A DNA stretch of 64,000 nt, from positions 31,818,777-31,882,776 of the forward strand of contig ML682005.1 of the NCBI GenBank assembly GCA_007922195.1, in the 5' to 3' direction. Numbering within the stretch: the first letter of the stretch is position 1; each line of letters begins with the position of its first letter. The position numbers were made by a program, and so were the translations under genes. The DNA comes from Podocnemis expansa (lineage: Eukaryota > Chordata > Testudines > Podocnemididae). Shown here in pieces: positions 36,065-47,399 of the stretch. The notes under the pieces were generated by a model that was not told the DNA's origin, did no database searches, and saw only the letters and a list, made by a program, of their open reading frames with translations.

Positions 36065-36195
36065 TATGTTACCTTAAGTGTTTTTGAAAACTTTACCCTT
36101 AATCTCTTTGTGCCTCAATCCTCATCTATAAATTGGAGATGGCATTTGTGCATATTTTTTGTAAATTACTTTGAGATCAATGGATGAAAAAATCT
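36065..36195 (+). repeat. MIR-like SINE fragment
   Basis: TTTGTGCCTCAATCCTCATC, TATAAATTGGAGATGGC and TAAATTACTTTGAGATC follow the plus-strand MIR 3' half (CCTCAGTTTCC..ATCTGTAAAATGGGGAT). Confidence 0.65.
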
Positions 36196-37060
36196 ATATA
36201 TTATTGTCCTGTGGGCCCAAAGAAATAACCCCAGAATGAACTCATGAGAAAGCAGAAGCTGGCTCTTCAGGTCAAGGACCTATGCTTAAAAGGGTTATCT
36301 CAGCATCTTTTTCAATAATGCTGAAGTGTGAAAAGTTTTCTGTTTTGTATGGGGCCTTAGCTGGAGTAAAAGGTTAAGTAAGGTTTATTTCCAATCATAT
36401 TCCAGCTGGGTAAACAATCCTAACAATTAACATGCATCTGCAAGTTGCACCCATGAGACGACAGAGGGTGAGCCTCTCAAGCAGAAAATCCCCCCCCATA
36501 CACTCAGAAAATAGCCAAATACAGCAATTATAAATATGAAATAACTGACAGTATGGTTGTGAGAACTGTGTGCATGTGAGAAGAGCATGGGTAACATGGA
36601 TCCTGACTGGTGAATAGTTGAAACAAACAAGCAAAGTATGTGGCTGGTGTCAGGAAGTCCAGAGATGCCAAGCAGGAGAGCAATGACCAGCTGAGAACCC
36701 AAAGGAGGATGAAGGTGGATGAAGAAGGATCTCCCCCCCAAGAGACCCTGCTTGAACAATTAATCCATAAATGAATCTCAGCTTGGTAATTATGAGGAGG
36801 AAGACTAACACCAATGCAATGGGGTCGGTCCACACCGCAGCTTCCTCGCCCCCTTCAAGTTGTGGCACCTGGACTAACCTTAACCTGACCAGTCTAAAGT
36901 TAGTCCTGCACTCTGAAAGTATGAATGTGGAATATGAGCAAATGTGTTGTTGGAGGAATTTCTTATGCTGCATTCTGTGCTTTTCTTCTGCTGCAGTTGA
37001 TTAGGCTTGTGAATTAGATGAATAAGGCTCTGCTGGCTTTGAACTGATGATGATATATAC
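36196..37060. other. No gene seen; unassigned
   Basis: Several overlapping minus-strand open frames (36395-36973) reach about 110 codons, but they overlap in different frames and show no conserved motif. I treat them as chance. Confidence 0.4.
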
Positions 37061-37128
37061 AAAAAATAAAAAAAAAATTCCCCTCTCACCCCTAAGGATG
37101 GTATGTGTCTTCCTCAACCTCGGGTCCT

Positions 37129-38484
37129 CTACCAGAGGCCTGGGAGTTTGAGGGTTCTGCGCAGTATCTTAGCTGTTCCTAGCACTGCACTCTTCTGGAC
37201 AGAGAGCTCTGATGTTGTTCCTGGGATCTGTTGGAGCCACTCTCCCAGCTTAGGAGTCACAGCCCCGAGTGCTCCTACCACCACTGGGACCACTTTGGCC
37301 TTCACTTTCCACATCCGCTCTAGTTCCTCTTTCAGGCCCTGGTACTTCTCCAGCTTCTCATACTCCTTCTTCCTGATGTTGCTGTCACTTGGCACTGCTA
37401 CATCTATCACCACCACTGTCTTCTGGTCCTTGTCTATTACCACAATGTCTGGTTGATTGGCCAGTACCTGCCTGTCCGTCTGGATCTGGAAGTCCCACAG
37501 AATCTTAGCCCTGTTATTCTCCACGACCTTCTGTGGAATCTCCCATCTGGACTTGGGAGGGTCTAGCCCATACACTGTGCAGATGTTCCTGTACACAATG
37601 CCAGCTACTTGGTTGTGCCGTTCAGTGTATGCTGTTCCTTCCTGCATCTTACATCCTGCCACTATGTGTTGGACTGTCTCTGAGGCCTCTCTGCACAGTC
37701 TGCACCTTGGGTCCTGTCTAGTGTGGTAGACCCCTGCTTCAATGGATCTGGTGCTCAGTGCCTGTTCTTGTGCTGCTATGATCAGTGCCTCAGTGCTGTC
37801 TTTTAGTCCAGCCTTTTCCAGCCACTGGTAGGATTTCCCAATGTCAGCCACCTCAGCTATCTATTAATGGTACATCCCCTGCAGGGTCTTGTCTTGCCAT
37901 GGCACTTCTTCTGCTTGATCTTCCTCCCATGTCTGCTGCTGCTGCCTCAGGCATTCTCTCAGCAGCTCATCTTTGGGTGCCATCTTACTGATGTACTCCT
38001 GGATGCTCTGGGTTTCGTCCAGGAGAGTGGCTTTGACACTCACCAAACCCCGCCCGCCTTCTTTCCGGCTGGTGTACAGTCTCTGGGTGTTGGACTTGGG
38101 GTGGAAACCTCCATACATTGTGAGGAGCTTCTGGGTCTTCACATCGGCAGCCTCCATGTCCTCCTTTGGCCAACTCACTATACCGGCAGGGTATCTGATG
38201 ACTGGCAGGGCATACCTGTTGATGGCGTGGATCTTGTTCTTCCCATTGAGCTGGCTCTTCAGGACCTGTCTTATCCTTTGGTGGTACTTGGATGTTGCTG
38301 TCTTCCTTGCCTCCTCATCATGGTTCCCATGTGACTGTGGGATGCCAAGGTACTTGTAGCTGGTCTGTATGTCTGCTATGTGGCCTACTGGTAGTTCCAC
38401 CCCCTCAGTCTTGACTACCTTTCCTCTCTTTACTACCATCTGGCCACACTTCTCCAGTCCGAATGACATCCCAATATCCTCACT
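37129..38484 (-). pseudogene. R4/R2-type LINE: reverse transcriptase C-terminus plus restriction-like endonuclease
   Basis: The minus-strand frame is continuous over about 450 codons except for two adjacent stops, TAA (37864-37866) and TAG (37861-37863). The first part has reverse transcriptase late motifs: DIGMSFGLEKC, YKYLGI (motif E) and a thumb with NRYALPVIRYPAGIVSWP; the palm motifs A-C are lost by 5' truncation near 38485. After the stops comes a zinc knuckle, CRLC..H..C (C-X2-C-X8-H-X4-C), and then the restriction-like endonuclease with NQPDIVVIDKDQ, TVVVIDVAVPSD and a KKEYEKLEKY segment, ending at LPGLW and a stop. This order identifies LINEs with a restriction-like endonuclease (R2/R4/NeSL-type clades); the exact clade is unsure. 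The endonuclease nicks the target and the reverse transcriptase copies the RNA onto it. Poly-T-rich 3' DNA lies at 37062-37080. Preservation suggests a fairly young copy. Confidence 0.88.
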
Positions 38485-38537
38485 GCAGAATACAGGTGAC
38501 TGTAGAATAAAGGATATGTGTGTGTATATATATAGAT

Positions 38538-38824
38538 CAGGAGTGGCCAAACTGCAGCTTGGGAGCCATGTGCGGCTCTTGAATGAAAAATTGTGGCTCA
38601 CGGAAGAACGTTAGCAAATCAATTTAGGAAAGCAGCCCNNNNNNNNNNCATTAGTAGGATCAATATTTGTCCTCTTTTTATGATAAAATTAAAGTATGCA
38701 ATTAATTTTAAATTTAGTAATTTTGGAGTAGGTAAAGGTATGTGGCTATATGCCTCAGTGTGGCTCTTGAAGGTTTAATAATCAATTTGTGTGGCTCTTG
38801 AGTTCCGTAAGTTTGACCACCCTG
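38538..38824. mobile_element. hAT-type MITE with assembly gap
   Basis: The ends read CAGGAGTGGCCAAACTGC and, on the minus strand, CAGGGTGGTCAAACTT. TGTGGCTCTTGA recurs several times inside. A clean 8-bp duplication is not evident (ATATAGAT left, AGATATTG right). The element contains the 10-base N run at 38639-38648. Confidence 0.65.
38639..38648. other. Assembly gap (10 N)
   Basis: Ten consecutive N, probably a placeholder of fixed size, so the true gap length is unknown. The 61-codon open frame spanning it (38593-38778) is therefore meaningless. Confidence 0.98.
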
Positions 38825-39359
38825 AGATATTGCATTAATCCCTGGGCCCAGTCCTGTGATCTTTTGCCTTTTGTGTATTATTCTGATTGTCCTTACCATT
38901 CTCACCACCTTCCTCAATATTTGTATTTATCCTTCCTAAATAAAAGTTACATAAAAGGTGGTTAAACACCAAGGGAGTGTACAGTCTTGATTTCCCCTTC
39001 CCCTGCCTTTCTTTCCCTCATAACAGATGTTAAGTATCTTATTTATCATTGTTGTCGGCATCATCATAATCATAGCTCTGAAAAGATGTAGTCATGGACC
39101 AAAATCCATTATGCTAAATGCTGTATAAAAACAGTAAAGAAGGGAAATTCCTCCTTCAAAGAGTTTAAAGACAAAAGACAATGAATAGCAGGTGAGCAAG
39201 GAAACAATAAGGCCATACATAAGGTCAGTGTGATGGGCTTTGGTCTTTGCACGTGAGGAGCCTCGCCATGGTTTTCTGTAGGCATCAGGGCAAAAGTACA
39301 AATGAGTCAATATAACAGAATCAGCATATTTATGTGAAATCCCATAGATGTTAAATGAG

Positions 39360-39660
39360 AAGTAAAAGGGCCAGAATAGAAGCAGAAAAGAAAGATTAGT
39401 AAAGAAAAAAAAAGAGATATGGGATGAGAATAAAGACAGAAGAAGAAGCCATTTCAGTTGACGGTACCTCACAATTTAAGTCTAAATAACCAAATCAGGG
39501 AACGTATTTATGTGGTAAGGGTAGAAACAGAAATAGAAGAGGGAAGGGAAGTAATGTGGCAATGGAGACTGAATGGGGAGAAAAGGGGGGGGAAATGATA
39601 GGAATGATAAGGGCCAAATAGTGAGAGAATAAGAATGAATAGGAAGAAGGAGGAATTTTT
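39360..39660. repeat. Purine-rich low-complexity stretch
   Basis: The plus strand is strongly biased to A and G, with runs such as GAAAGATTAGTAAAGAAAAA and GAAGAAGGAGGAA, and holds no open frame of interest. Confidence 0.6.
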
Positions 39661-39674
39661 CATGAATTAACTGA

Positions 39675-39880
39675 GGATATGTCTATATTGACAGCAGCAA
39701 AATCGCCACCATTATCACGATCTTCTGGGTGTGATTCACCAGCGAGTATGAGCTCGCTGCTGAACTCCAGAAGTTGCCATAGCAACTTCAGCCCTGTAAC
39801 TGGAGTTGCTGTAAGCCGATCATAAATCATTTGTGGTCAGCTTACCTTAATGTGTGGGGGCTAGTTAGACAGTCATTGGC
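39675..39880. mobile_element. TIR-element fragment
   Basis: GGATATGTCTATATTGACAGC opens a stretch continuing AGCAAAATCGCCACCAT. The same text occurs inverted at the right edge of 40428-40650, so both belong to one family. The right terminus of this copy is missing. Confidence 0.5.
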
Positions 39881-40119
39881 AGATACGCAAAGTATTTTAT
39901 GTACCTTGCATATCTCCTGTCAACTGCCATCAAGAAACATGGCATGTACATGGTAACTCTGTTATAGTGGTTTCCTGCAGAAGTAATTAGGTGACTACCA
40001 CTAACTCCCTAATTTATATGTCTAAAGTAATATAATTCTAATGTTAGCATGGGAAAGGGATGATAGTCTTCTGTTTATATTTCACGTTTGGGGTAAGGAG
40101 ATATTGGTTCATTTCCCAG

Positions 40120-40215
40120 GTTTGTCTCATAATACTTGGGTGGCCCTGGGCGGGTTGGATGATTCTTTTTCTCATCTATAAAATGAACATAAGGGAATTC
40201 TGCGGTTAATTTTTA
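40120..40215 (+). repeat. MIR-like SINE fragment
   Basis: GGGTGGCCCTGGGCGGGTTG and TTTTTCTCATCTATAAAATG match the plus-strand MIR middle (GTGACCTTGGGCAAGTT...TTTCCTCATCTGTAAAATG). Confidence 0.6.
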
Positions 40216-40427
40216 CATCATTGCAGTCCTTCCTCAGAATTCATCTGTTCTGGTAGGCAACAGTGACCTTATAAAGTAGGTTGTGATTACTGATCCTGAT
40301 TGGCTAATAACTGTACACTCCTATTACTTTTGTCATGCTGTCTTACCCAAACTCCTACTCTCATCTGTGCATTGTCCTATCTGTCTGTTAGAGCTTTTCT
40401 TTAGACTGTAAGCTCTAGTCTACATTT

Positions 40428-40650
40428 GGGCTGCTTTTCAGCGGCAATTGACTGACGTTTACTCAAGGCGCATAGAATCCCATGCGTAAATGCCAGTGAC
40501 TTTCTGAGGTTGGCTTTTCTGTACACCTCCTGGGGCCAGTACTTACGGAGCCAACTTGCGGGAGTGCAGCAGCGAGTTCAGACATGCTGCTAAGAGCTCC
40601 CAGAAAGCCAAGGTGATGGCGGTGATTTTGTAATATACAGCAGACATTAT
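40428..40650. mobile_element. Small TIR element, about 220 bp
   Basis: The left edge reads AGTCTACATTTGGGCTGC and then TTTTCAGCGGCAATTGACTG. The right edge on the minus strand reads ATGTCTGCTGTATATTAC and then AAAATCACCGCC. The ends are inverted relatives of the GTCTACA terminus. No target duplication was fixed. Confidence 0.5.
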
Positions 40651-41363
40651 TATTTTCTTTATTTATGCAGCACCAAATACAACAGGGGCCCAGTCTGATA
40701 GGCTTCTAGGTAGTAAAGGTACATAAATAGTTTATTACTTCTTATTTCATTAAATGTTTATACAATGCTTTAAAAGCCTTAAATTGAAGATGTGTATGTG
40801 AAAAACTGTTTTAAATATTTGGGAAAAAGGATTATTGAACTAGACAGCGATATACAATGTTTTTAAAGAAGTGAAAATATTTCATTTTTGCATACAGGAA
40901 AAAAAAGTGAAAATGAGCATTTATTAAATAAAACATAGGTATGGGCCTTAATTCAATCAGCTCTTTATCTTCATTACCATCAATTTACAGTATATCGAAT
41001 TACACTAATGATCTGTGGTAGATAGATTTATTTGGCTAATGAATTGAAAAAAGTGCTAAGATCATCCTGCTATCTTTCAGGTGGTACACGGAACAAGATG
41101 CGTTAGAATAAGAATCCAATCTCTGTCTGTTTAACTAATCTCCTTAAATTTCTATTAAAGCTTGTCAGGAATTTTCCATCTATTTCTTTTTTCCAGGCAG
41201 GCAGAGAGATGACAGAAAACTCAGTTTTTTCTAAATCAATTTTTGGTAGGAAAATTTCAGTTTTACTGACACTTCCATTTTCCACCAGGAAAATTTTAAA
41301 CAAAATATTTCAGGTATAAATATTTGAGTCAGTTTGACATTAATCTGTCTGCCTGAGCTGCTA

Positions 41364-41597
41364 TGGTGCTTTATGGGAATTGTACTTTGAATGCCTGATG
41401 CCTTAGTTCATTTCTATGGCCCAGTCTCCCTAAATGAGTGACCTCTTCCATGATGCACCACTACCTTAAGCCCTTGTTGAACTGCCATCGGAGTTTCTAG
41501 ACTGAAGCATTGATGGAGATGTGTTGTGGTGGAACCTGGTCCATAAAGAAAAATGTGGGCATGAGTCTCTCAAACTGCAACTCCCAAGATGCGTCAT
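41364..41597. mobile_element. TIR element with TATGGGAATTGTA-type ends
   Basis: The left end is GTGCTTTATGGGAATTGTAC and the right end on the minus strand is GACGCATCTTGGGAGTTGC, both forms of a GATGCATTATGGGAGTTGTAG-like terminus. The interior is non-coding. No clear duplication was found. Confidence 0.5.
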
Positions 41598-43379
41598 AAT
41601 GACACAGGTCAAATAAATGAAATAAATAAGTTCAGTTTAGGAATGTCAACTTATTTTGTTTTGATTGAAAATATTGAAAGAAGGTATTTCTACATTTGCT
41701 AAGCTAACTTTTTGGAACTTTCTGTTCTGCTAGGAATGTTGATATTTTGACATTTTATCCTGATCTGGAACAAAAAGCTAATGTAAAATTATCAGAATTA
41801 CCAAGAGGGCATAAATCTGGGTACTGAGTTTTTGAAGTTGTTGTTTGTTGTGTTTGTTTTTATTTCAGAGAGCGGAAAGGGTTGGCCAGCTCTACTCAAT
41901 ATACTGAATGCTCAGTTCTTTTGGAAATCTTGCCATAATGGTAACGATGAGAACTACTAGGTATTCCACATTTACCACAATCTGCCTTCAGTTATCTGTC
42001 CTGGAGCATGAAAATCTTACCCTGAGCTCTTTTGGAAATCCGGTTCTATGTGCCAAGAGACTTTTCAGTCCAATCACATCCACTCCCATGTCTCAGTAAA
42101 TTGGAGCATCACTTTTCACAAACTCAGGGTATGCATCTTTATTTGGACTGAAATTGAATTTTAAAGCAGCCAGATTAGAAAGCTCTTTAGAACTAGCATC
42201 CTCATTTACCAAAAATGCTGGATAGTTATTGTTACAAGCTCTGCAACACTAATTTCTGAAATGAGGGTTTCCAAGGTGGGCAGAGGGAAAATCTTCCACT
42301 TCATTTGTTATGGGTATCCCTAACCTTTCTTCAGGACCTCTAGTGGAAGATGGGAGAGAAGAACTCAGAGTCCCTACTTTTATACTTTTCATTTATTTCT
42401 GTGTAAGATTTCCATCTGGATCCCATTAAATCCACATGGGAGTATTGGCATTAACTTTTAAGTTAATTGGGTCCAGAGAACAGTAGCAAAATAGACCATT
42501 AATTATGGGGTTGCATTATACTTTATAGCTTTTGGTAAACAGTCTGAAATGAGCTGAAGAACAAAATTCCCTTAACAAGGTAAATCAGAATTTGCATTCA
42601 TTCCTGACTGAGTTTCTGTAACAGAGCAGGCAATGTGAACTAGTACTCAGAAAAACAGTCAGGTCTAATGGTCAGAGTTGTATCAGAGGACAAAATGATC
42701 AGTGCTGAATGAGAGGACAAACTGGAGGCGTGGTTAGGGGACAACCAAATGGTCAGAGTCAGGAGTTCTGTGAAAGGTAGACACCAGGGATGGAGTGGTA
42801 GCAGTCTTGAGTTGGTGCAAAGGCTGGTCCAGGAAGCAAGTTTGGCACAACAGCAGGCATGGACCATACTGAGCAGCCACTGCGCTGCCATTGCTAGCAG
42901 GCTTAAATGAGAAAATGTTGAGAAGTTTAAATGAGAATCTTAAATGGTCCTTCCATCTGGTCAGGAAGCAGTCTCTTAGCATGAAACTGTGTCCAAGAAT
43001 AATACATCAGAAATTCCGTATTCACCAGTGCTGTATAATTACGATATTTCTGTACAAAGTATTCCTTGTTTGGTATTATTTTAAAAGTCTTGGCCTACTA
43101 AACATTAATAACTTATTGGATTGAATGTGCTATCATTGTATGTGAAGTTATAAAGTATTTCTGTGAATGTCCGTGACCAGAACATGTTGTGAGGTGGGAA
43201 ACACCAGAACTATCTATTCAGGTGAAAAAATGAAAAGGCTAGACAGCATTCATTCATAGAATTCACTATCCAAGAGACTGTATACAATGAGGGATGCATG
43301 TTTACAAGAGGGATTGACTGACCAATGATGACAAATCCCCAGATTAGAAGCCATGTTCTAGTAAACTGAAACAGGTTAT
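41598..43379. other. No gene seen; unassigned
   Basis: AT-rich DNA. The stretch at 42620-42890, with repeated GGTCAGAGTT/GGTCAGAGTCAGG phrases, has the flavour of an LTR, but no edges are visible. Confidence 0.35.
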
Positions 43380-44110
43380 AAAAGAAGAGGAGTGATGACA
43401 TGGCTTGGCTCCACTCCCCTACAACTGAAAACCTGAAGGGTGGTCTGGAATAGAAAAGGACTTTGAAGGTAGGAGAGGAGACCTAGGTGGAAAATGTTGC
43501 CCAGGCTGTGTTTAAGGATCTGCTTGTATCAATTAACATGGGTAAGATGTTGCTAATTCAAATCCTGTTAGTGTGTAGAACTTAGACTGAGATCTTAAGT
43601 GTATTTAATTTGTTAATTACTTTTAATCTCCTTACACTTATAATCACTTAAAATATATATTTTCTGTGGTTGATAAACTTGTTCAATGTTTTATCTTTGT
43701 GTTTTTGAATGAAGTGATTAGACAAACTCCACTAAGTAACAAAAGCTGGTGCATATTTCTTCCAAACTGAGGGAAGAACAAACTGGATAAAAAGCTTCTC
43801 TGTTCCTGGCTTGTGAGTGGCAGAAAAGCATGCACTGAACTAAGATGAGTGTGGTCCCTACCTGTGGAGGGCTGTGTAAATTCAAAATCTGCCAGAGTTG
43901 GTTGTTTGTCATGACATCACAGTGTGAGAGGGAGCCCAAGTGGTCAAACAGAGGGTTCAATGATACCCAGATTCCCAGGTGGTACCCAGGGGTCCTGCAA
44001 ACCATCACCTTTTGTAAGGGTTTATTGGGCCCAACAAAGTTCTTTGGGTTGCTAGGCAACCATGCCCTGAACCAGCTGAGTCCCGGACAGCTGCAAACAT
44101 AATAATTGTG
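43380..44110 (+). mobile_element. LTR retroelement remnant
   Basis: AATCACTTAAAATATATATT, TGGTTGATAAACTTGTTCAATG and GACAAACTCCACTAAGTAAC (43640-43740) match, as I recall, the 3' part of a common turtle LTR that carries a TTAATAAACTTGTTTTA polyadenylation region. GTGCATATTTCTTCC and the following region to about 44110 look like adjoining internal sequence. No gag/pol domain or paired LTR is visible. Confidence 0.5.
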
Positions 44111-45340
44111 ATTCATAAAATGCTGGCAGGTGTGGTGTATGTACCCAAGTCCTTAATTTATGGATAAATAATTACTTAAGCATTAACTGCACAATTGTAC
44201 CAGATGTAGGAGGCAATAAATGCAACCAGTGCTCATAAATGCAAATGCTATGATGATTGGACCAGTAAATTATTATAAATTAGAAATTCACCCCTTCAAA
44301 AAACCCACCCACCATAAAGGGCCTCAAACATAACAAGGAAATAAACAGTTAAATGTTGAACATACCATATGCCCCTGGATTCCATGGACCAACAAAGCTT
44401 GCCATTAATTAATTCATTAGTTGGAGCTTTCAAGACCTAGATTTTGGGCAAGCTAATATTTTTTCTTCACATGTATTGCTTTCTGTCATTTTAATGTGAA
44501 TTTAATGTTGTTTTTGCATAAATATAAATAAAATAGGGAAAAATGTAACTCATCTCCATAAAGCAGCTTATTAAGTATTCAAAGACCCTTATCTGAGGCC
44601 ATAAATTTTAACCTGAAGACCTATATTATAACTAAGTGTGATTTAAAGGCTCAGTGAAGGTGGTGGTGGTGGTTGTTGCTGAAGCTGAAATATATTAACA
44701 GTCTACTATTTGAGGCCAAACTCATGAGCCATATTTGTTAATGTACAGTACATACTTAGTGTGCTCAGCTAATAAATATCTTACATTATCAGGCATTACT
44801 GTCAGCTGAATACTCTCAAAGAGTAACCTAGAAATATAGCATTAACTTCCAGTTTCTTTTCTGCTTTAATACAACAGATTTTTAGCAGCAATATAAACAT
44901 ACACAAAATACTACCAACCCTTAAAAAGTGAATGTGTTTCACACACTTAGTGTTCTTAATGACATTACATACTATTCTGAATAACTACTTTGCTGTATGT
45001 TTCCCTTAGTAATATCCCATATTGTCACACTTAACCAAGTAGAGACTGGAAATGAACCACATAGATTAGCAGAAATAGCCATGCTCCAAAGAGTACAGTG
45101 ATTCACTATGCCGTTACATTACTTCCAGAAATACTTACCTCTGCTCATTAGTGCTGATGCAGAAATGCCTGTATATTAACTTTTCTTGAACTGTAATGAA
45201 ATTGCAAAATTGTGTCTTTAGCTTGATGCTTACAGGAACAATGAAAAAACCTGGGCACCATTTCATGACAATATTTACATGTTTAAGGTTTCAGATGGAC
45301 TGTCCTTAGGGCAGCGGCAGCTATACTGCTATTTTTAGCA
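44111..45340. other. No gene seen; AT-rich
   Basis: AT-rich DNA with a short (GGT)n run near 44660. No supported gene or repeat edges. Confidence 0.4.
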
Positions 45341-45348
45341 CATTAGCT

Positions 45349-46062
45349 CAGTGGTTCCCAACCTTTTTCTTTACACAGACCACTATATCATCATCAAAAG
45401 CTTTTGTGGACCACCACCCTGCACTCCCTGGCCCCAACCCCTTTATCGCACCCCTGAGCCCCTTACTGTGCCCTCAGCCTCCACGGCCCTGCGCGCCCCA
45501 CCCATGAGCCCCTTGCTGTGCCAGCTGTCTGCTTTTCCTGCCCTGTGGACCACATGCAGTGCAGCCCTGCACTCCTTGGCCATGAGTACCTTACTGTGCC
45601 TCTGTCTGCTGCAGCTCTGCACTCCCCAGCCACGAGGCTCTTAAGTCCAATCTCCTTTCCCCCTGCACTTCCCAACCACAAGCCTATTACCATCCTCTCT
45701 GTCCCTCATGGCCCTGCACTCCCTTTCCTTCACTCCTTACTGCTCCCCTTTCTTCTGCAGCCCTGTGCACTCTGGCTTCAGCTGCACTTTTCCTGATCTG
45801 TTCCCCCCTGTGGACCACCTGCAGTGTCCTCATGGGCCACTAGTGGTCCCAATGTTCCCTCTAATTACTTGAAGACTGTGTGTGCAAACAATTTCTTTGT
45901 GTGCACAAAAACATTTCTTTGTGAGCACCAATATTAGCACTATTGAATTTTTTTGTGCACACTTTATTTTGTTGTGTGTGCGGGTTTTATGACCTGTGTG
46001 CACGCACACACATGCACAGCTTAGAGGGAACAGTGCTGTGGACCACAGGTTGGGAATCACTG
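45349..46062. mobile_element. hAT-type element, 714 bp, perfect 8-bp duplication
   Basis: The ends CAGTGGTTCCCAACC and, on the minus strand, CAGTGATTCCCAACC are flanked by CATTAGCT on both sides (45341-45348 and 46063-46070), an exact hAT target duplication. The interior is C/T-rich with repeated CTGCACTCCC phrases. It contains a second, nested hAT at 45850-46035. Open frames here follow composition and carry no domain. Confidence 0.9.
45850..46035. mobile_element. Nested hAT-like MITE, about 186 bp
   Basis: CAATGTTCCCTCTAATT at the left and CACTGTTCCCTCTAAGC on the minus strand at the right form inverted ends. The interior alternates GTGTGTGC and GTGCACAC. Its flanks do not give a clean 8-bp duplication. 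It lies inside 45349-46062, so it is the younger insertion or was carried by an ancestor of that family. Confidence 0.7.
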
Positions 46063-46070
46063 CATTAGCT

Positions 46071-47399
46071 CGTTCAGAGCTAGCATGTGTATCCCTCTCT
46101 CTACCCATGCTGCAATGTATACCTCCAACACCAGTGGAGACATAACTCAATCTCTTTTTAAAGACTCAGAGTATCTGAATCAATACTAGCCATTGAGATA
46201 TGGTTTGGAGATGGCTATCATTCTAAGCTGGCCATGTCTTTGTTAAATGGCAGGGAAAGAACTGAGCACCTTGGCAGGAAAAAAAAGTGAAATTTCTTTA
46301 GTAAAACCAAAGATATTGGTAATATATATTTAAAAAAGAAAAAGCTGTTCAATTATAAGCTGGTACTATGAAAAGTTAGGCCCCAGAAAGGTGTTATGAT
46401 TTCAAGGTAAGCTAGGATATAGCATCACATGTGCCTAAAGATAGTCCCTCATCCAGTTTGAGAAACATTGTCACCATTGCAAGCCAACATAAGCAAAAGA
46501 AAAGTCTAGCAACACTTTTTGTCATTAGGCAGGAAGGGCTACTTTTTAAAAATAAACAATTGGAGACAAACATACGGTCATTCACATTATTGAACATGAA
46601 ACAAGCATACCTATAAAAACTTTAATACATATGACAACTATTTTCAAAGTTAATTAAATTGCAATTGCAAGATTAAAGAAGTGGGAATGACCTGAGCAGT
46701 ATTGTTTTTAAACTACTTAACAACTTTAGGTATAATAATTATCCATTACATGAAGAAATTTTATTCCATTACATGGAGCTGACTTTACAAAAAAATGATA
46801 TGGCTTCCTGTGTTGTTATAAAATAAAATACTTTTTTTTCCCAAGACAATGGCATCTTATATGTTTTGTTTCTTCCTAAGAACATGTATCTACCATATGT
46901 CACAATTTAGTGGGCAAGGTTATTCTGTGGAGCTATATTGATTTCTAGCAACTGAAGACCTGGCTCTGTATCAGTTTATTTTAACATATTAGGGAAGATA
47001 ATGGCTTTTCCCCCAACAGAGTTCTCATTCTTATTAGAATACTTTTATGGTATTCCTTCTCTAGAGGATATAATGGTTCTATTGGCGATTGCACAGTTTT
47101 ATTGTACTTAGTTCATTATTGTCAACTATGTAGTAGTTTTGAGCGTTCCAAGGTTAAATAGGGGTCAGAATCAGCTATGCAATATTTTAGTAAGAGACCT
47201 CAATGTATGATTTAAGTATGTGTTTCTTCAGTCTCTTTATTTTTATGAAACTTTGGTGTTGAACCATAACTTCTAACATCACCAGAATCAAGTAAGGATC
47301 CATCTCACCTGTCTTGTGTGGTGGTGGTGGTGTTATGAGACAAAGAATAGATGACTACAACAAAGTTTCAGCAACGGTATGCAGGAATGTCAAGATCTT
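46071..47399. other. No gene seen; AT-rich
   Basis: AT-rich DNA with a (GGT)n run near 47320-47334. The open frames are short and unremarkable. Confidence 0.4.

Noticed and set aside
36395..36973. Cluster of minus-strand frames of 79-110 codons
   Set aside because: They overlap in three frames with hydrophobic low-complexity translations and no shared motif.
39675..40650. A single 970-bp TIR element spanning both similar ends
   Set aside because: An old MIR-like piece lies between them, so two separate copies are more likely than one young element.
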